The translations under genes were made by a program, and so were the position numbers. From an uncultured Collinsella sp. (GTDB taxonomy: Bacteria; Actinomycetota; Coriobacteriia; Coriobacteriales; Coriobacteriaceae), in the NCBI GenBank assembly GCA_900540855.1, contig UQHK01000021.1, positions 1-33,538 on the forward strand: a stretch of 33,538 nt of DNA, given 5' to 3'. This document shows, piece by piece, positions 14,673-23,444 of the stretch; the stretch's first letter is position 1; every line of letters begins with the position of its first letter. Under the pieces are notes generated by a model. That model was not told the DNA's origin. It worked only from the letters and a program-made list of their open reading frames with translations, and did no database searches.

Positions 14673-16808
14673 ATGCTTTTTTCCCGCCGTTCTGCTACAT
14701 CTGCCTGCACCATTGCGCTTGTCGTAATGGCGGTTACCCCTTATCACCGGTTTTCATCTTCGATCGGCTTGGCATCAGGTGCAATGACCTGGCTCGTTAT
14801 CCTTGGCGCATGCCTCGCGGCGTTTGGTCATGGTGTTGCGCTCCGCAAGGGGAGAGAAATAAGACGGCCGGGTCGCCTTGGCGTCTTCGGTGCTTTTCTT
14901 GCTGCTATTGCGGTGGTTCCCGAATGGGTCGACTTGGCCTTCTATGCTCGCGGAGATTCTATTCCAATCGCGTTTGCACCAATCTGGCTGTTGCATGGCG
15001 TTTCGTGTACCTTGTGCTTCACTGGGTCGCTGCTCCTCTCATATGTAATTTGGAATACGGCGGGCTCTCCTTTGATACGGGGGGCAGCGCGGGACGGCGA
15101 AAGGGGGACCCGCCGACCGCAGAGCGCGCTTTTTGCAGAAACAATAGTTGTCCTGTCTTGCCTGCTGTTTTGCTGTCGAGTTTCATGGAGAGTCGTTCCC
15201 GAGCCATGGGGGATGCCCTCTGTAATGGCCGCATCAATTGGCCTTATGCTTTTAATTCCTCTGGTCTATCTCGTATTGGCTGCGGTCCCGCTGCTTTGCT
15301 CTCCCCGCGTCTTTGGTCGGGGAGAGAGCGACGTGTTCGCCCGTTCTGTGCTCGTAGCAGTTCCCATTGGCCTTGTTCCCGCTGTTGAGGTGGCATACTT
15401 CGCAAACGATGCCGCAATCATTGCGTCGCTGACGATAGGGTCCGCTATTGCCGCCTTCGTATGTACGTTGCTCAGGAAGAAGCGGAACAACGATTCGGAT
15501 ATCCCCCGCACGTCCGACCCATTCGATGCGGGAGCGTTTTCTCCCTCTCTGTCGCCTCGAGAAGAGCAGTTTGTTCGATTGTTGCTCAAAGGGAAAACGC
15601 CGGCGGAAATTGCCAGGGAGACGGATACGAAGCCATCGACGGTGCGGACCACGCTTCACCGAGCATACGGGAAGGCGTCGGTTGCGGGCTCGCGTGAGCT
15701 GGTGGCGCTGTTTGCGGGTGGGGGCGAAGCTGTAGAGTCTGAGCTGTCGCAGCGGCATGCCGGCGATATGTTGGCATTAGCTCGGACGCACCGGCTGCTT
15801 CGATATCTGCCCACATCTTTTTTTATTTTCCTTGCGGCAGGTCCCTTGGTAATGGCGAATAGTGATTGGGAATCCAGCGTTACGCGGGCAGTCGCCTTTT
15901 CTCTTGCAAGCTATACATTGGGCCTCGGACTGTTTCTTTCGCCGTATTGCGCGGTTGTAAAGACAAATCATGACGCTGATCTGGATAGGGCAGGCGAAGC
16001 GATTGGGCTCGGAAGCCCGTGCGTGTGGGCGATACTGTCTGCCGTGGAATGGGCTTTTGTCTATATCGCGGCATGGAGGTGCATACGCGATCCGTTGATG
16101 GCTGCACCGGTCCTGGTTTGCGGCATAGCGTCTATGGCTTCGCTCGCTGTTAAGCTGCGCCCGTTTAAGGTTCATGCCCATACTCGGGCTATCGTGCCGT
16201 TGGTCTCAATGGGCATGGTTGCCTTAATCTATGCGGTCGCTAGGGGGCGAATCCACGGGTTTGCGGTGCTGACGGGGATGCTGCTCACGTATATAGTGCT
16301 GCGAAGCTGTCCGCAGCGCAAAATGCTTGGGGTATGGATGCTCTGCTTTGGGGCGATGGCTCCTGTCTGGGTCGTCTTGCTCAACATGGTGCAGGATCTG
16401 ACGGTTTTCAAGCCGTTGTTCCTCGCGTCGTTGTTGGGGCATAGTTCGGCTGTCAATGTCGTCGTGGCAACGGTGATCGTCTGCTGGTCTGTGCCCATGT
16501 TCGTCACGCACATCGCGCTCGCCCGCTCGGTTGAGGACGAGAAAGCCGTCTTGGAGTACCGCGCGAACGGGTCCACCGAAACAGCTCGCGTGCGCCAGCT
16601 GGCCCTGCTTATGTCTCGCTCCCTTTCTGATGTTCAGTCGCAAATCTTGCTGATGACGGCAGAGGGCGCAACGACAAAGGCTATTGCGGAGGATGTCGGT
16701 TACGCTGCATCTACGGTGCAAGCACTGCGGTCTGCATCTTACCGCCAGTTGAAGATCAAGAATAAAGCGCAGCTTATTTCATTGTTATCGCAGGTAGATA
16801 ACGTGTAA
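14673..16808 (+). CDS. Membrane-bound LuxR-type regulator with two membrane-domain / HTH modules in tandem
   Basis: A 711-residue protein with an unusual order: about eight hydrophobic helices (about 10-270), a LuxR-type HTH (about 290-348, starting SLSPREEQF and including AEIARETDTKPSTVRTTL), about eight more helices (about 370-635), then a second LuxR-type HTH at the C-terminus (about 648-706, including TKAIAEDVGYAASTVQAL). Both HTHs keep the LS..E/Q, IA and STV landmarks of the GerE/LuxR fold. Many Coriobacteriia regulators have one polytopic domain and one C-terminal HTH; here that plan appears twice in one chain. It probably senses a membrane or extracellular signal. The start is ATG 14673, just after GGAGG; the ATG at 14652 overlaps the -10 box. 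The ABC genes downstream are the likely target. Codon choice is less C/G-biased than in the flanking operons. Confidence 0.85.
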   Translation: MLFSRRSATSACTIALVVMAVTPYHRFSSSIGLASGAMTWLVILGACLAAFGHGVALRKGREIRRPGRLGVFGAFLAAIAVVPEWVDLAFYARGDSIPIAFAPIWLLHGVSCTLCFTGSLLLSYVIWNTAGSPLIRGAARDGERGTRRPQSALFAETIVVLSCLLFCCRVSWRVVPEPWGMPSVMAASIGLMLLIPLVYLVLAAVPLLCSPRVFGRGESDVFARSVLVAVPIGLVPAVEVAYFANDAAIIASLTIGSAIAAFVCTLLRKKRNNDSDIPRTSDPFDAGAFSPSLSPREEQFVRLLLKGKTPAEIARETDTKPSTVRTTLHRAYGKASVAGSRELVALFAGGGEAVESELSQRHAGDMLALARTHRLLRYLPTSFFIFLAAGPLVMANSDWESSVTRAVAFSLASYTLGLGLFLSPYCAVVKTNHDADLDRAGEAIGLGSPCVWAILSAVEWAFVYIAAWRCIRDPLMAAPVLVCGIASMASLAVKLRPFKVHAHTRAIVPLVSMGMVALIYAVARGRIHGFAVLTGMLLTYIVLRSCPQRKMLGVWMLCFGAMAPVWVVLLNMVQDLTVFKPLFLASLLGHSSAVNVVVATVIVCWSVPMFVTHIALARSVEDEKAVLEYRANGSTETARVRQLALLMSRSLSDVQSQILLMTAEGATTKAIAEDVGYAASTVQALRSASYRQLKIKNKAQLISLLSQVDNV

Positions 16809-16909
16809 ACGCCTGAGCGATTAACTCAATAGCGGGTGTTTACAGACATCATTCTCTATTCATGCAAAGGTTGCCGTGCGCCGACGCATCATTAACCGCT
16901 TGTGATTAG

Positions 16910-16941
16910 GGCCGGGTCGAGCGTTGCTGCTCGGCCTGGCC
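16910..16941 (+). promoter_or_regulatory. Leader hairpin directly before the ABC operon ribosome site
   Basis: GGCCGGGTCGAGC (16910-16922) and GCTCGGCCTGGCC (16929-16941) form a 13-bp stem with two G-T wobbles and a 6-nt loop. The stem ends 3 nt before the ribosome site AGGAGG (16945-16950). No T-tract follows, so it is more likely a translation or RNA-stability element than a terminator. The rest of 16809-16909 shows no gene. Confidence 0.55.
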
Positions 16942-16960
16942 AATAGGAGGGTGATGTCGC

Positions 16961-17842
16961 TTGAATGGAAATCTATTACGGCACGAGTTGTCCAAGATAT
17001 TTGGCAATCCTATATTTGCGTTGGCTCTTATTTTGGCGATTGCCATTTCGATGGCAGCTGCCATCGAGGCGTGGTGGACGCTCGAAATTGAGCGCAAGCA
17101 GCTGTTATCTTTTGGCTACGGCATTGGTCTGCAGTCTCAGACATACCTCGGCCAAACGCGTGAAAGTAGCTTTGGCAACTGGATTGTTGTGAGCGCGAAC
17201 GCGCCGTTGCTAGCGTCGGTGTTTTTCTATGCGCTGCCGTTGCTTGCCATGTTGGCCGGGTCGTGGTCATGCCTGTCCGAGCGTTTGAGCGGTTACGAGG
17301 CACAGATCTGCACGCGTGTTTCTAGAAATGCATACGTGAACGTGAAGATGCTGTCTGCTTTCCTCTCTGCGTTTGCGGTCACGGCTATTCCGCTACTCGT
17401 GAACTTTCTGATTGTCTCCATACTGTTTCCCGCGTATCTCCCCCGAGTCGACGAATCGACTTACGTCGGGCTCTATCTGCATAGCTATTTTTCTGGCCTG
17501 TTTTATTCCCGGCCTCTGTTATACGTGCTGGTTTATACGCTGTTCGATGCGGTGGCGCTGGGGGTTCTATCCATGGCCGTGACCGGTCTGTCGGTTGTGT
17601 TCCGCAGCAGAATCAAGGCGATGGTCGTTCCATATCTGATTATGGTTGCATGGCACTTTGTTAACGACTGGATTTTTAGCGTCCTTTCATGCGTCGGCTT
17701 TAACTGCAACATTCTTAACAGCATCAGGTCGGAATCACTAAATAACTGGCCCGACATCCGAGCGGGGGTTGCGGAAATCATCTTGCTGTTCGTCTTTTCT
17801 TTGGTTTCCGCGAGATTCTTAAAAAGACGCGAGGTGGTCTGA
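16961..17842 (+). CDS. ABC-2 type transporter permease (first of pair)
   Basis: A 293-residue membrane protein with about six helices. It opens with a cytoplasmic amphipathic stretch (LLRHELSKIFGNP) and a first helix near 17-35, the pattern of ABC-2 type permeases such as those for bacteriocin immunity or peptide and antibiotic export. Transported substrate is unknown. The start is a TTG 10 nt after AGGAGG; the in-frame codon for stop at 16952-16954 rules out an earlier start, and the ATG at 16954 is in another frame. It overlaps the next permease gene by one base (TGATG). The weak start codon, leader hairpin and lower C/G bias suggest limited expression and possible acquisition from elsewhere. 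Confidence 0.82.
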   Translation: MNGNLLRHELSKIFGNPIFALALILAIAISMAAAIEAWWTLEIERKQLLSFGYGIGLQSQTYLGQTRESSFGNWIVVSANAPLLASVFFYALPLLAMLAGSWSCLSERLSGYEAQICTRVSRNAYVNVKMLSAFLSAFAVTAIPLLVNFLIVSILFPAYLPRVDESTYVGLYLHSYFSGLFYSRPLLYVLVYTLFDAVALGVLSMAVTGLSVVFRSRIKAMVVPYLIMVAWHFVNDWIFSVLSCVGFNCNILNSIRSESLNNWPDIRAGVAEIILLFVFSLVSARFLKRREVV

Positions 17843-18678
17843 TGCTGTTGAGGCTGGTCGCCGCGGACCTGAGGACCGTTTTGAAGAAGAACATCATCAC
17901 TTTTATTGCGATCGCGGCAGTGACCGTTGCAAACTTGGTGTACGCCTACGGATTGTCTTCTGTGTATGGGGTCAGGACGGATACCTTGGGGTTTGCGGAT
18001 AATCTTGCGCTCGTGTTTGCCGGATCTGCTCCGTTTGAGCCTAGGCCCGGGGTCATGTTTGTGCCTCCGTTAGGGTGGCTATTCCTCATTCTGCTTATTC
18101 TCTATACAACACTCGATTATCCGACCGAATCGTTGCACGGGCTTGGTTTGCAAGCACTTGTTCGATGCCGGGCAAGAACCCTTTGGTGGGCCTCGCGTTT
18201 TATCTCAGTGGCGGCGGTAACGGCATTTTCACTGCTCGTGGTGGTTTGCTCTGTTGTGATTTGGAGCTTGGTGGTGAGCTCCTCGTTCAGCGCGGTCATT
18301 CATGGCGAGTCGCTTCAGCTGGCTAATTTGGCGCCGTGGTTTCTCAAAGCTGCCGAGGCGGATGCGCTGCCGTTTTTCACAGGTCTCTTTCTTGCTTTCG
18401 AGGCGCTTGCGTTTGCGCAGGCAGCGGTCGGGTTTGTGCTTGGGCCGTCAGTCTCGTTTGTGGTTTTAATGAGCTACCTGATCTGCTCGGCATATGCACG
18501 ACATTGGGCGCTATTGGGTAACGCCTTGATGCTGTTGCGCTGGGGCGGAATTGTCAAAGAGGGAATCGCGGCGGGCTCGAGCGTCTTGTTTTCAATTGTG
18601 ATTATGTCGTTATGCCTATCGCTGGGCGGACTGTGGTTTCGAAGGGCAGACCTTATAGAAAAGGGGGACAAGATATGA
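17842..18678 (+). CDS. ABC-2 type transporter permease (second of pair)
   Basis: A 278-residue polytopic protein with about six hydrophobic segments, beginning MLLRLVAADLRTVLKKN, a short basic cytoplasmic lead-in before the first helix. It is translationally coupled to the first permease by a one-base overlap and to the ATPase by ATGA. The two permeases are probably the two halves of a heterodimeric membrane domain, as in LanEFG-type or BcrAB-type exporters. No lantibiotic structural or modification gene is present in the window, so self-immunity to a locally made peptide is not supported. Confidence 0.8.
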   Translation: MLLRLVAADLRTVLKKNIITFIAIAAVTVANLVYAYGLSSVYGVRTDTLGFADNLALVFAGSAPFEPRPGVMFVPPLGWLFLILLILYTTLDYPTESLHGLGLQALVRCRARTLWWASRFISVAAVTAFSLLVVVCSVVIWSLVVSSSFSAVIHGESLQLANLAPWFLKAAEADALPFFTGLFLAFEALAFAQAAVGFVLGPSVSFVVLMSYLICSAYARHWALLGNALMLLRWGGIVKEGIAAGSSVLFSIVIMSLCLSLGGLWFRRADLIEKGDKI

Positions 18679-19319
18679 GCGTAATCGTTAGGGACATATC
18701 GAAGCGTATGGGTAAAAACGTTGTCCTGCGCAATGTGTCCATCGAGGTTGCCCCTGGGACCGTGGTCGGGCTTCAGGGGATAAACGGTTCGGGCAAGACC
18801 ATGCTCATGCGAGCGGTCTGCGGATTGATCAAGCCTACCGAAGGCGAAATCTCTATCGATGGCCAAAGGCTTGGGGCGGACATCTCGTTCCCGCCGAGTC
18901 TGGGGATGTTGATCGAGGCGCCTGCCTTTTTGGGATATCTGTCTGGCTACGACAATCTGGAGCTCATCGCTCAGATCAAGGGCGTTGCCACTCCCGAGGA
19001 CATTCGCTCTGCCCTGCGGCTCGTGGGGCTCGATGCAGACGAAAAAAAGAAGTTCCGAGCATATTCGCTTGGGATGAAGCAACGTCTGGGAATAGCTGCG
19101 GCAATTATGGAAAAGCCGAAGCTACTTGTTCTCGATGAGCCAACGAATGCCCTCGACGAAGCGGGCGTTGAAATGCTCAAGCGCGTTGTGGCGATGGCGG
19201 CCTCAACGGGTCGCGAGGTTATTCTGTCCAGCCATGACGGAGAGGTGCTCGAGGAACTGGCCGATCGGGTTTACTGCATGCGCGACGGTGCCGTTGTGAA
19301 AGTTCGGGAAAGGTCGTGA
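18675..19319 (+). CDS. ABC transporter ATP-binding protein
   Basis: A 214-residue nucleotide-binding domain that would power the two permeases. Walker A is GINGSGKT (about 36-43), the signature is YSLGMKQRLG (about 133-142, LGMKQ in place of LSGGQ, as common in drug- and bacteriocin-type exporters), Walker B is LLVLDEPTNALD (about 155-166) and the switch His is in SSHDGE. It is shorter than the 230-310 residues usual in this class and lacks a C-terminal extension. The start is ATG 18675 with AAGGGGG 6 nt before it, overlapping the permease stop. It also overlaps the next gene (GTGA). Confidence 0.93.
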   Translation: MSVIVRDISKRMGKNVVLRNVSIEVAPGTVVGLQGINGSGKTMLMRAVCGLIKPTEGEISIDGQRLGADISFPPSLGMLIEAPAFLGYLSGYDNLELIAQIKGVATPEDIRSALRLVGLDADEKKKFRAYSLGMKQRLGIAAAIMEKPKLLVLDEPTNALDEAGVEMLKRVVAMAASTGREVILSSHDGEVLEELADRVYCMRDGAVVKVRERS

Positions 19320-19984
19320 GCGCGATGAAGAAGACCCTGTGGACGAGAAGATCGGCGCTCGCGCTTTTTTGCTGTGCTGCTGCCGGCCTTGCGGGCATGA
19401 GGGTGAGCGTCGTTAACGGGAACCGGACGGTCATTCCTGAGAAATATTACGCGGAGGGCGAATGGCTCTCGATGGATGGAGCGTTTCTGGGGTCGAAGGA
19501 TGTGGTGACTGATGGGTATTCGTTTTGCATAGACGGGGCAGAGTTGCTCACGCCGCGCGAGTATCTCAAACGAGCACATGACGATTATTCAAAATATGGC
19601 ACCGTGGATACGAAAACGAGACTGAAGGATGCCGACATCACGTGCGTTATCGCCGTAAAGATGCGTGTCAGAAATAGGGATAATATCGACGGTGGAATCA
19701 AAGCGTATGTTTGGCATCTGGTTCCGGAGTCTGCGCCAAACTATGATTTTGTAGTCAATACCGATCTGATAACGCAAGCCATGCCGGTCCTTGGCGGCTC
19801 TGCTGCGTTTGCCGTGGAGGTTGGGGCAGAAAACGAGTTGCTCGTCCCATTTATGATGCAGAACACCAACGACTATTTCGAAGGTTACGAGACCGTCCGT
19901 TTTGAGAAAGCATTTCCCGGGACTTACACGATGAAGATGACCGATCTGCCGGAGCGGAGGCTCTTAAGGTTTGAAGTGAAATAG
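19316..19984 (+). CDS. Exported or membrane-anchored protein of unknown function in the ABC operon
   Basis: A 222-residue protein with an N-terminal basic stretch and hydrophobic core (KKTLWTRRSALALFCCAAAG), which looks like a signal peptide or anchor. Two cysteines sit in the core but without a standard lipobox, so a lipoprotein is uncertain. The rest is a soluble, beta-rich looking domain with no membrane helix. I do not recognise the family. It is the last gene of the operon, coupled by a GTGA overlap (ATG at 19325 is the alternative start). Placed after an exporter and its ATPase, it could be a substrate-binding, immunity or accessory protein. Confidence 0.75.
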   Translation: MSAMKKTLWTRRSALALFCCAAAGLAGMRVSVVNGNRTVIPEKYYAEGEWLSMDGAFLGSKDVVTDGYSFCIDGAELLTPREYLKRAHDDYSKYGTVDTKTRLKDADITCVIAVKMRVRNRDNIDGGIKAYVWHLVPESAPNYDFVVNTDLITQAMPVLGGSAAFAVEVGAENELLVPFMMQNTNDYFEGYETVRFEKAFPGTYTMKMTDLPERRLLRFEVK

Positions 19985-20021
19985 CTCGAGAGCAAGGCAA
20001 AACGGGTCCATTGGCGGTACG

Positions 20022-20061
20022 CGCGCCCGATTCCAGGCGCCCCGGCCCGGAATCGGGCGCG
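20022..20061. terminator. Bidirectional terminator between convergent genes
   Basis: CGCGCCCGATTCC (20022-20034) is the exact reverse complement of GGAATCGGGCGCG (20049-20061), a 13-bp stem with a 14-nt loop. It lies between the end of the ABC operon and the end of the minus-strand gene at 20090. No strong T-tract is present on either side. Confidence 0.6.
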
Positions 20062-20089
20062 GGACGAGGCGCCTTCGGTGTCGGCCGGC

Positions 20090-20806
20090 CTACCGCTTCT
20101 TCTTGCTCTTCTTCTGCTTGCGCTGCTTGCCCTTGGTCTCCTGGGGCTTGTCGCCCTGTTTTGCTTCGGCAGCGGCCTTTTCTGCCTTCATCTTCTTGCG
20201 TTTGGTCTCGATGCGGAGTTTTTTGTTGATGCGCGCCTTAAGGAAGGGACCGAACTGCTCGGCATCGCCGCGGACAAAGGTGTCCTTAGGGATCGTCACG
20301 CCCTGGTCGGCGAACATGGCCACAAAGATGCGCTCGCCGTCGAGCACGTGGTCGAGCTTTTCAAACGGGAAGAACTGCGACTTGCCGCTCGTGCCCCAAA
20401 CCATCAGGCCGTCCTCGTTGGCGGCGACGCGGCGATAGCGGCCACCCATGGACTCGTCGGCCTCAACGGCGTCGATAAAGTCGCGGGCGAGGGTGTGGTG
20501 CAGGTTTTTGCTCCACCAGGCCAAAAAGGCGCCGAATACGATCAAGACGACGCCAAACTTGATCCAGTTGCCGCCGGCCACCAGCATGCCGATGCCGATG
20601 AGCGCGGCAATTGCCGCGGCGACATACAGGGAGCCGCGGCGTCTGGGCGAGGCGACCAGGCGGGCGAAATCGGTGACCAGGTCGTTTTCGTACTGATACT
20701 CGTTGAGGTACAGGATGCCGTCATCGGCTGCTGCCTGCGCCTCAAGCGCGACCTCGACCTGGTCGGCTGCTTCGGAGGGAACGAGGTTGCTCTCTGCGTC
20801 TGCCAT
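20090..20806 (-). CDS. YcxB-like membrane protein
   Basis: A 238-residue protein with two closely spaced membrane helices (about 59-78 and 82-97) followed by a cytoplasmic domain that fits the YcxB family, including the typical late segment TIPKDTFVRGDAEQF (about 171-185). The C-terminal 35 residues are very rich in Lys, Arg and Gln and may bind nucleic acid or acidic lipid. The family has no established function. The start is ATG 20806 after a GGAG-type ribosome site. It is divergent from dnaX with a 115-nt shared upstream region (20807-20921) in which TATTAT at 20846 is a possible dnaX -10 box. Confidence 0.75.
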   Translation of the reverse strand: MADAESNLVPSEAADQVEVALEAQAAADDGILYLNEYQYENDLVTDFARLVASPRRRGSLYVAAAIAALIGIGMLVAGGNWIKFGVVLIVFGAFLAWWSKNLHHTLARDFIDAVEADESMGGRYRRVAANEDGLMVWGTSGKSQFFPFEKLDHVLDGERIFVAMFADQGVTIPKDTFVRGDAEQFGPFLKARINKKLRIETKRKKMKAEKAAAEAKQGDKPQETKGKQRKQKKSKKKR

Positions 20807-20921
20807 GCTCTTTGGACTCCTATCGCGGCGGGCTCGCCGTACGGGTTATTATGAATGCAGTATGCCGTGCGACCGCATGGCCGTCGCGGCAACAAGACTC
20901 AGTATACCCGGGGGAGCACCC

Positions 20922-23390
20922 ATGGAATCGTTGTATCGAAAGTATCGCCCGCTCACCTTCGACTCCGTGGTGGGCCAGCAACATATCGTCTCGACGCTCG
21001 AGCACGCCATCACCGAGGGGCGCCTGTCCCACGCCTACCTGTTCTGCGGACCGCGCGGCACGGGCAAGACCACTATGGCGCGCATTCTGGCCAAGGCGCT
21101 GCTGTGCCGCAATGCCGAGGCGGCGCGCGCCGAGGGTGCAAGCGGCTGCATGCCCGACGGTACTTGCGAGGAGTGCGAGCTCATTGCCGAGGGTAACCAC
21201 CCCGATGTCTACGAGCTCGACGCCGCCTCCCGCACGGGTGTGGACAATGTGCGCGAGGAAATCATCAACTCCGTCAACTTTGCCCCGGTGCGTGGCAAGT
21301 ACAAGATCTATATCATCGACGAGGTCCACATGCTCACGACGGCGGCGTTCAACGCGCTGCTCAAGACGCTCGAGGAGCCGCCGGCGCACGTGATCTTTGT
21401 GCTGTGCACCACCGACCCGCAAAAGATTCTGGAGACCATCCTCTCGCGCTGCCAGCGTTTCGATTTCCATCGCATCGGCAACGAGGATATTGAGCATCGC
21501 CTGGCATACGTGTGCGAGCAGGAGGGTTTCGATTACGACGACGAGGCGCTGGCTATCGTGGCGCGTCATGCCAAGGGCGGCATGCGCGACGCGTTGTCCA
21601 CGCTGGAGCAGCTGAGCGTCTTTGGCAACGGTTCTGTGCATGCGGACGACGCCCGCTCGCTTTTAGGCGAGGTTTCGGACCAGATTCTGGGCGAGTTTTC
21701 CCGCGCCATTGCCGATCGCGATGTTGCCGAGCTCTATGGACTGATTCGTGCGCAGGTCGAGGAAGGAAACGACCTGCTGGAACTGACGCGCGACCTGGTG
21801 GCGCATGTGCGTGACGTGTACGTTGCCTGCGTTGCCGGTGCCCGTGCCGAGCTGTTTGAGGGCGGCTCCGAGCAGGCCGAGGCGCTTGCTGCCGAGGCCG
21901 CTGCCTTTGGCGAGCATCCTGCCGACCGCCTGGCCCGTGTGCTGACGGTGCTCGACGATGCCGCACTGGAGATGAGGGGCGCGAGCGACGTGCGCCTGGT
22001 GCTCGAGATTGCCTGCACGCGTCTGGCACGTCCCGAGGCCGATTTGACGATTGAAGCTTTGGCTGAGCGCGTAGCTCGCTTGGAGGCCATGGTTGCCAAC
22101 GCCGCCGTTCCGGCGAGCGTGGCTGCTGCTCAGGCCGCCGCGCCTGCAGCATCGGTACCCGCTGCTGCCCAGCAGCCGACGCTAATTTCGGGCGTCCGTG
22201 CTGCTGCTCCGGCGGCATCCGCTGCCCCTGCTGCTACGTCCGCGCGCCAGGGCGGTATGCCTTGGGACCGTGGTGCTGCCGCTCCGGCTGCCCAGCCTGC
22301 GCCCAAGTCCGCGGCTCCTGCGCCGGCGCCCAAACCTGTAACGCCTGCACCTCAACCCGTTGCGGCTCCGGCCCCCGCGCCTGCCACCGTTCCGGCACCT
22401 AAGCCCCAGTCCAACAATGCCGCCCAGGTTGCCGCCGCCGGTGCTGCCGAGACGCCCGCGGTCGAGGATGCCGGAGAGCTGCAGCGCAAATGGGCCGAGG
22501 TTGTCGAGCGTGTCAAGGCGCGTCAGGCTTCCTACGCAGGGCTTTTGCTCAACGCCCGCGCCACGGCCGACGACGGCTCCAAGCTCACGGTCTCGTTCCC
22601 CGCGGGTTCGACTTTTGCCATTAAGATGCTCGGACGCGCCGACACGCAGTCGGTGGTCCTGCCGACAGTCAGTGCGGTCTTCGGTCGTCGCACCGTCGAC
22701 TACGTCCTGGATGGAGGTGGCACGCTGGCTCCTCAACATGAGGAGCATTCTCCATCTGCACGGGCTGCGGCATCTGCGGACCCGCAACCCGTGTCCTCGG
22801 CGGCCCCTGCATCCTCGAACGTCAGCGCGACGCAGCCAAAAGCGGCACCGGTAGCGGCACCGACCCCGTCGGCGCCTGAACCCGCTGCGCCCAAACCGGC
22901 TGCTTCGGTCCCCGGGCCTAAGCCCGCCGCCGCGCCTGCGCCCAAGTCATCCGACCTGGCTAAGGCCCCCTGGCTGCGCTCCGACAACCCCGCCGGCGCT
23001 CCTGCCACGGGCAAGCTCCCGACCGAGCCCGCACCCCGAGCGCCCGAGCGCGCGTCCGCTCCCAAGGCTCAGCCCGCCGCGCCGTCTGCGCCGTGGGAAT
23101 CCGAGCAGGTTCCCTACGACGATGTCATGGTCGGCGGTTTTGCTGCCGATGCCGGCGGGGACGATCTGCCCCCGTTCGACGTGCCGGGTGCGGCGTCCGC
23201 GCCCAAGCCCGCTGCAACTGCCCCCAAAGAGGAGGACGCTCCTGCGGCTCCCTGGGAGTCCAACCCCGGCGCGGGCAGCCCCTTCGGCCATCAAGGCGCA
23301 GCCCCAAGCATCCCGCAGACCGAGGACGCAGCCAAAGCCCTCATCCGTAGCGTCTTCGGCCAGTCCACCATCTTCAAACCGGTGGAGTAG
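20922..23390 (+). CDS. dnaX: DNA polymerase III subunit gamma/tau
   Basis: Clamp-loader ATPase that loads the beta clamp and organises the replisome. The N-terminal AAA+ module is complete: Walker A GPRGTGKT (43-50), zinc-binding Cys62, Cys76, Cys82 and Cys85, Walker B IIDE (131-134) and the SRC motif near 180. Domain III follows to about residue 390. The remaining part is largely Ala/Pro-rich low-complexity sequence (about 390-515 and 600-800) around a short folded stretch (about 520-590), longer than in most gamma/tau proteins at 822 residues in all. The start is ATG 20922, 5 nt after a GGGGGAG site and at the conserved SLYRKYRP beginning; the long in-frame upstream extension is not real. 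No A-rich slippery site for a separate gamma product was noticed. Confidence 0.96.
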   Translation: MESLYRKYRPLTFDSVVGQQHIVSTLEHAITEGRLSHAYLFCGPRGTGKTTMARILAKALLCRNAEAARAEGASGCMPDGTCEECELIAEGNHPDVYELDAASRTGVDNVREEIINSVNFAPVRGKYKIYIIDEVHMLTTAAFNALLKTLEEPPAHVIFVLCTTDPQKILETILSRCQRFDFHRIGNEDIEHRLAYVCEQEGFDYDDEALAIVARHAKGGMRDALSTLEQLSVFGNGSVHADDARSLLGEVSDQILGEFSRAIADRDVAELYGLIRAQVEEGNDLLELTRDLVAHVRDVYVACVAGARAELFEGGSEQAEALAAEAAAFGEHPADRLARVLTVLDDAALEMRGASDVRLVLEIACTRLARPEADLTIEALAERVARLEAMVANAAVPASVAAAQAAAPAASVPAAAQQPTLISGVRAAAPAASAAPAATSARQGGMPWDRGAAAPAAQPAPKSAAPAPAPKPVTPAPQPVAAPAPAPATVPAPKPQSNNAAQVAAAGAAETPAVEDAGELQRKWAEVVERVKARQASYAGLLLNARATADDGSKLTVSFPAGSTFAIKMLGRADTQSVVLPTVSAVFGRRTVDYVLDGGGTLAPQHEEHSPSARAAASADPQPVSSAAPASSNVSATQPKAAPVAAPTPSAPEPAAPKPAASVPGPKPAAAPAPKSSDLAKAPWLRSDNPAGAPATGKLPTEPAPRAPERASAPKAQPAAPSAPWESEQVPYDDVMVGGFAADAGGDDLPPFDVPGAASAPKPAATAPKEEDAPAAPWESNPGAGSPFGHQGAAPSIPQTEDAAKALIRSVFGQSTIFKPVE

Positions 23391-23403
23391 CTGTACGGGC
23401 GGG

Positions 23404-23409
23404 TATACT
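23404..23409 (+). promoter_or_regulatory. Putative -10 box for the small gene at 23445
   Basis: TATACT lies 35 nt before the start codon and 13 nt after the dnaX stop codon. No matching -35 hexamer is obvious. No terminator is seen after dnaX. Confidence 0.35.
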
Positions 23410-23444
23410 GCTCAGGAAGAGACTTCTTTGAACGGAGCGAGCTT

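Noticed and set aside
16951..17091. A 46-codon frame starting at ATG 16954, with several Cys, Ser and Thr residues, resembling a lantibiotic-like peptide
   Set aside because: It overlaps the first permease out of frame, its ATG is only 2 nt from the ribosome site, and it lacks a leader-type N-terminus. No modification enzymes are present.
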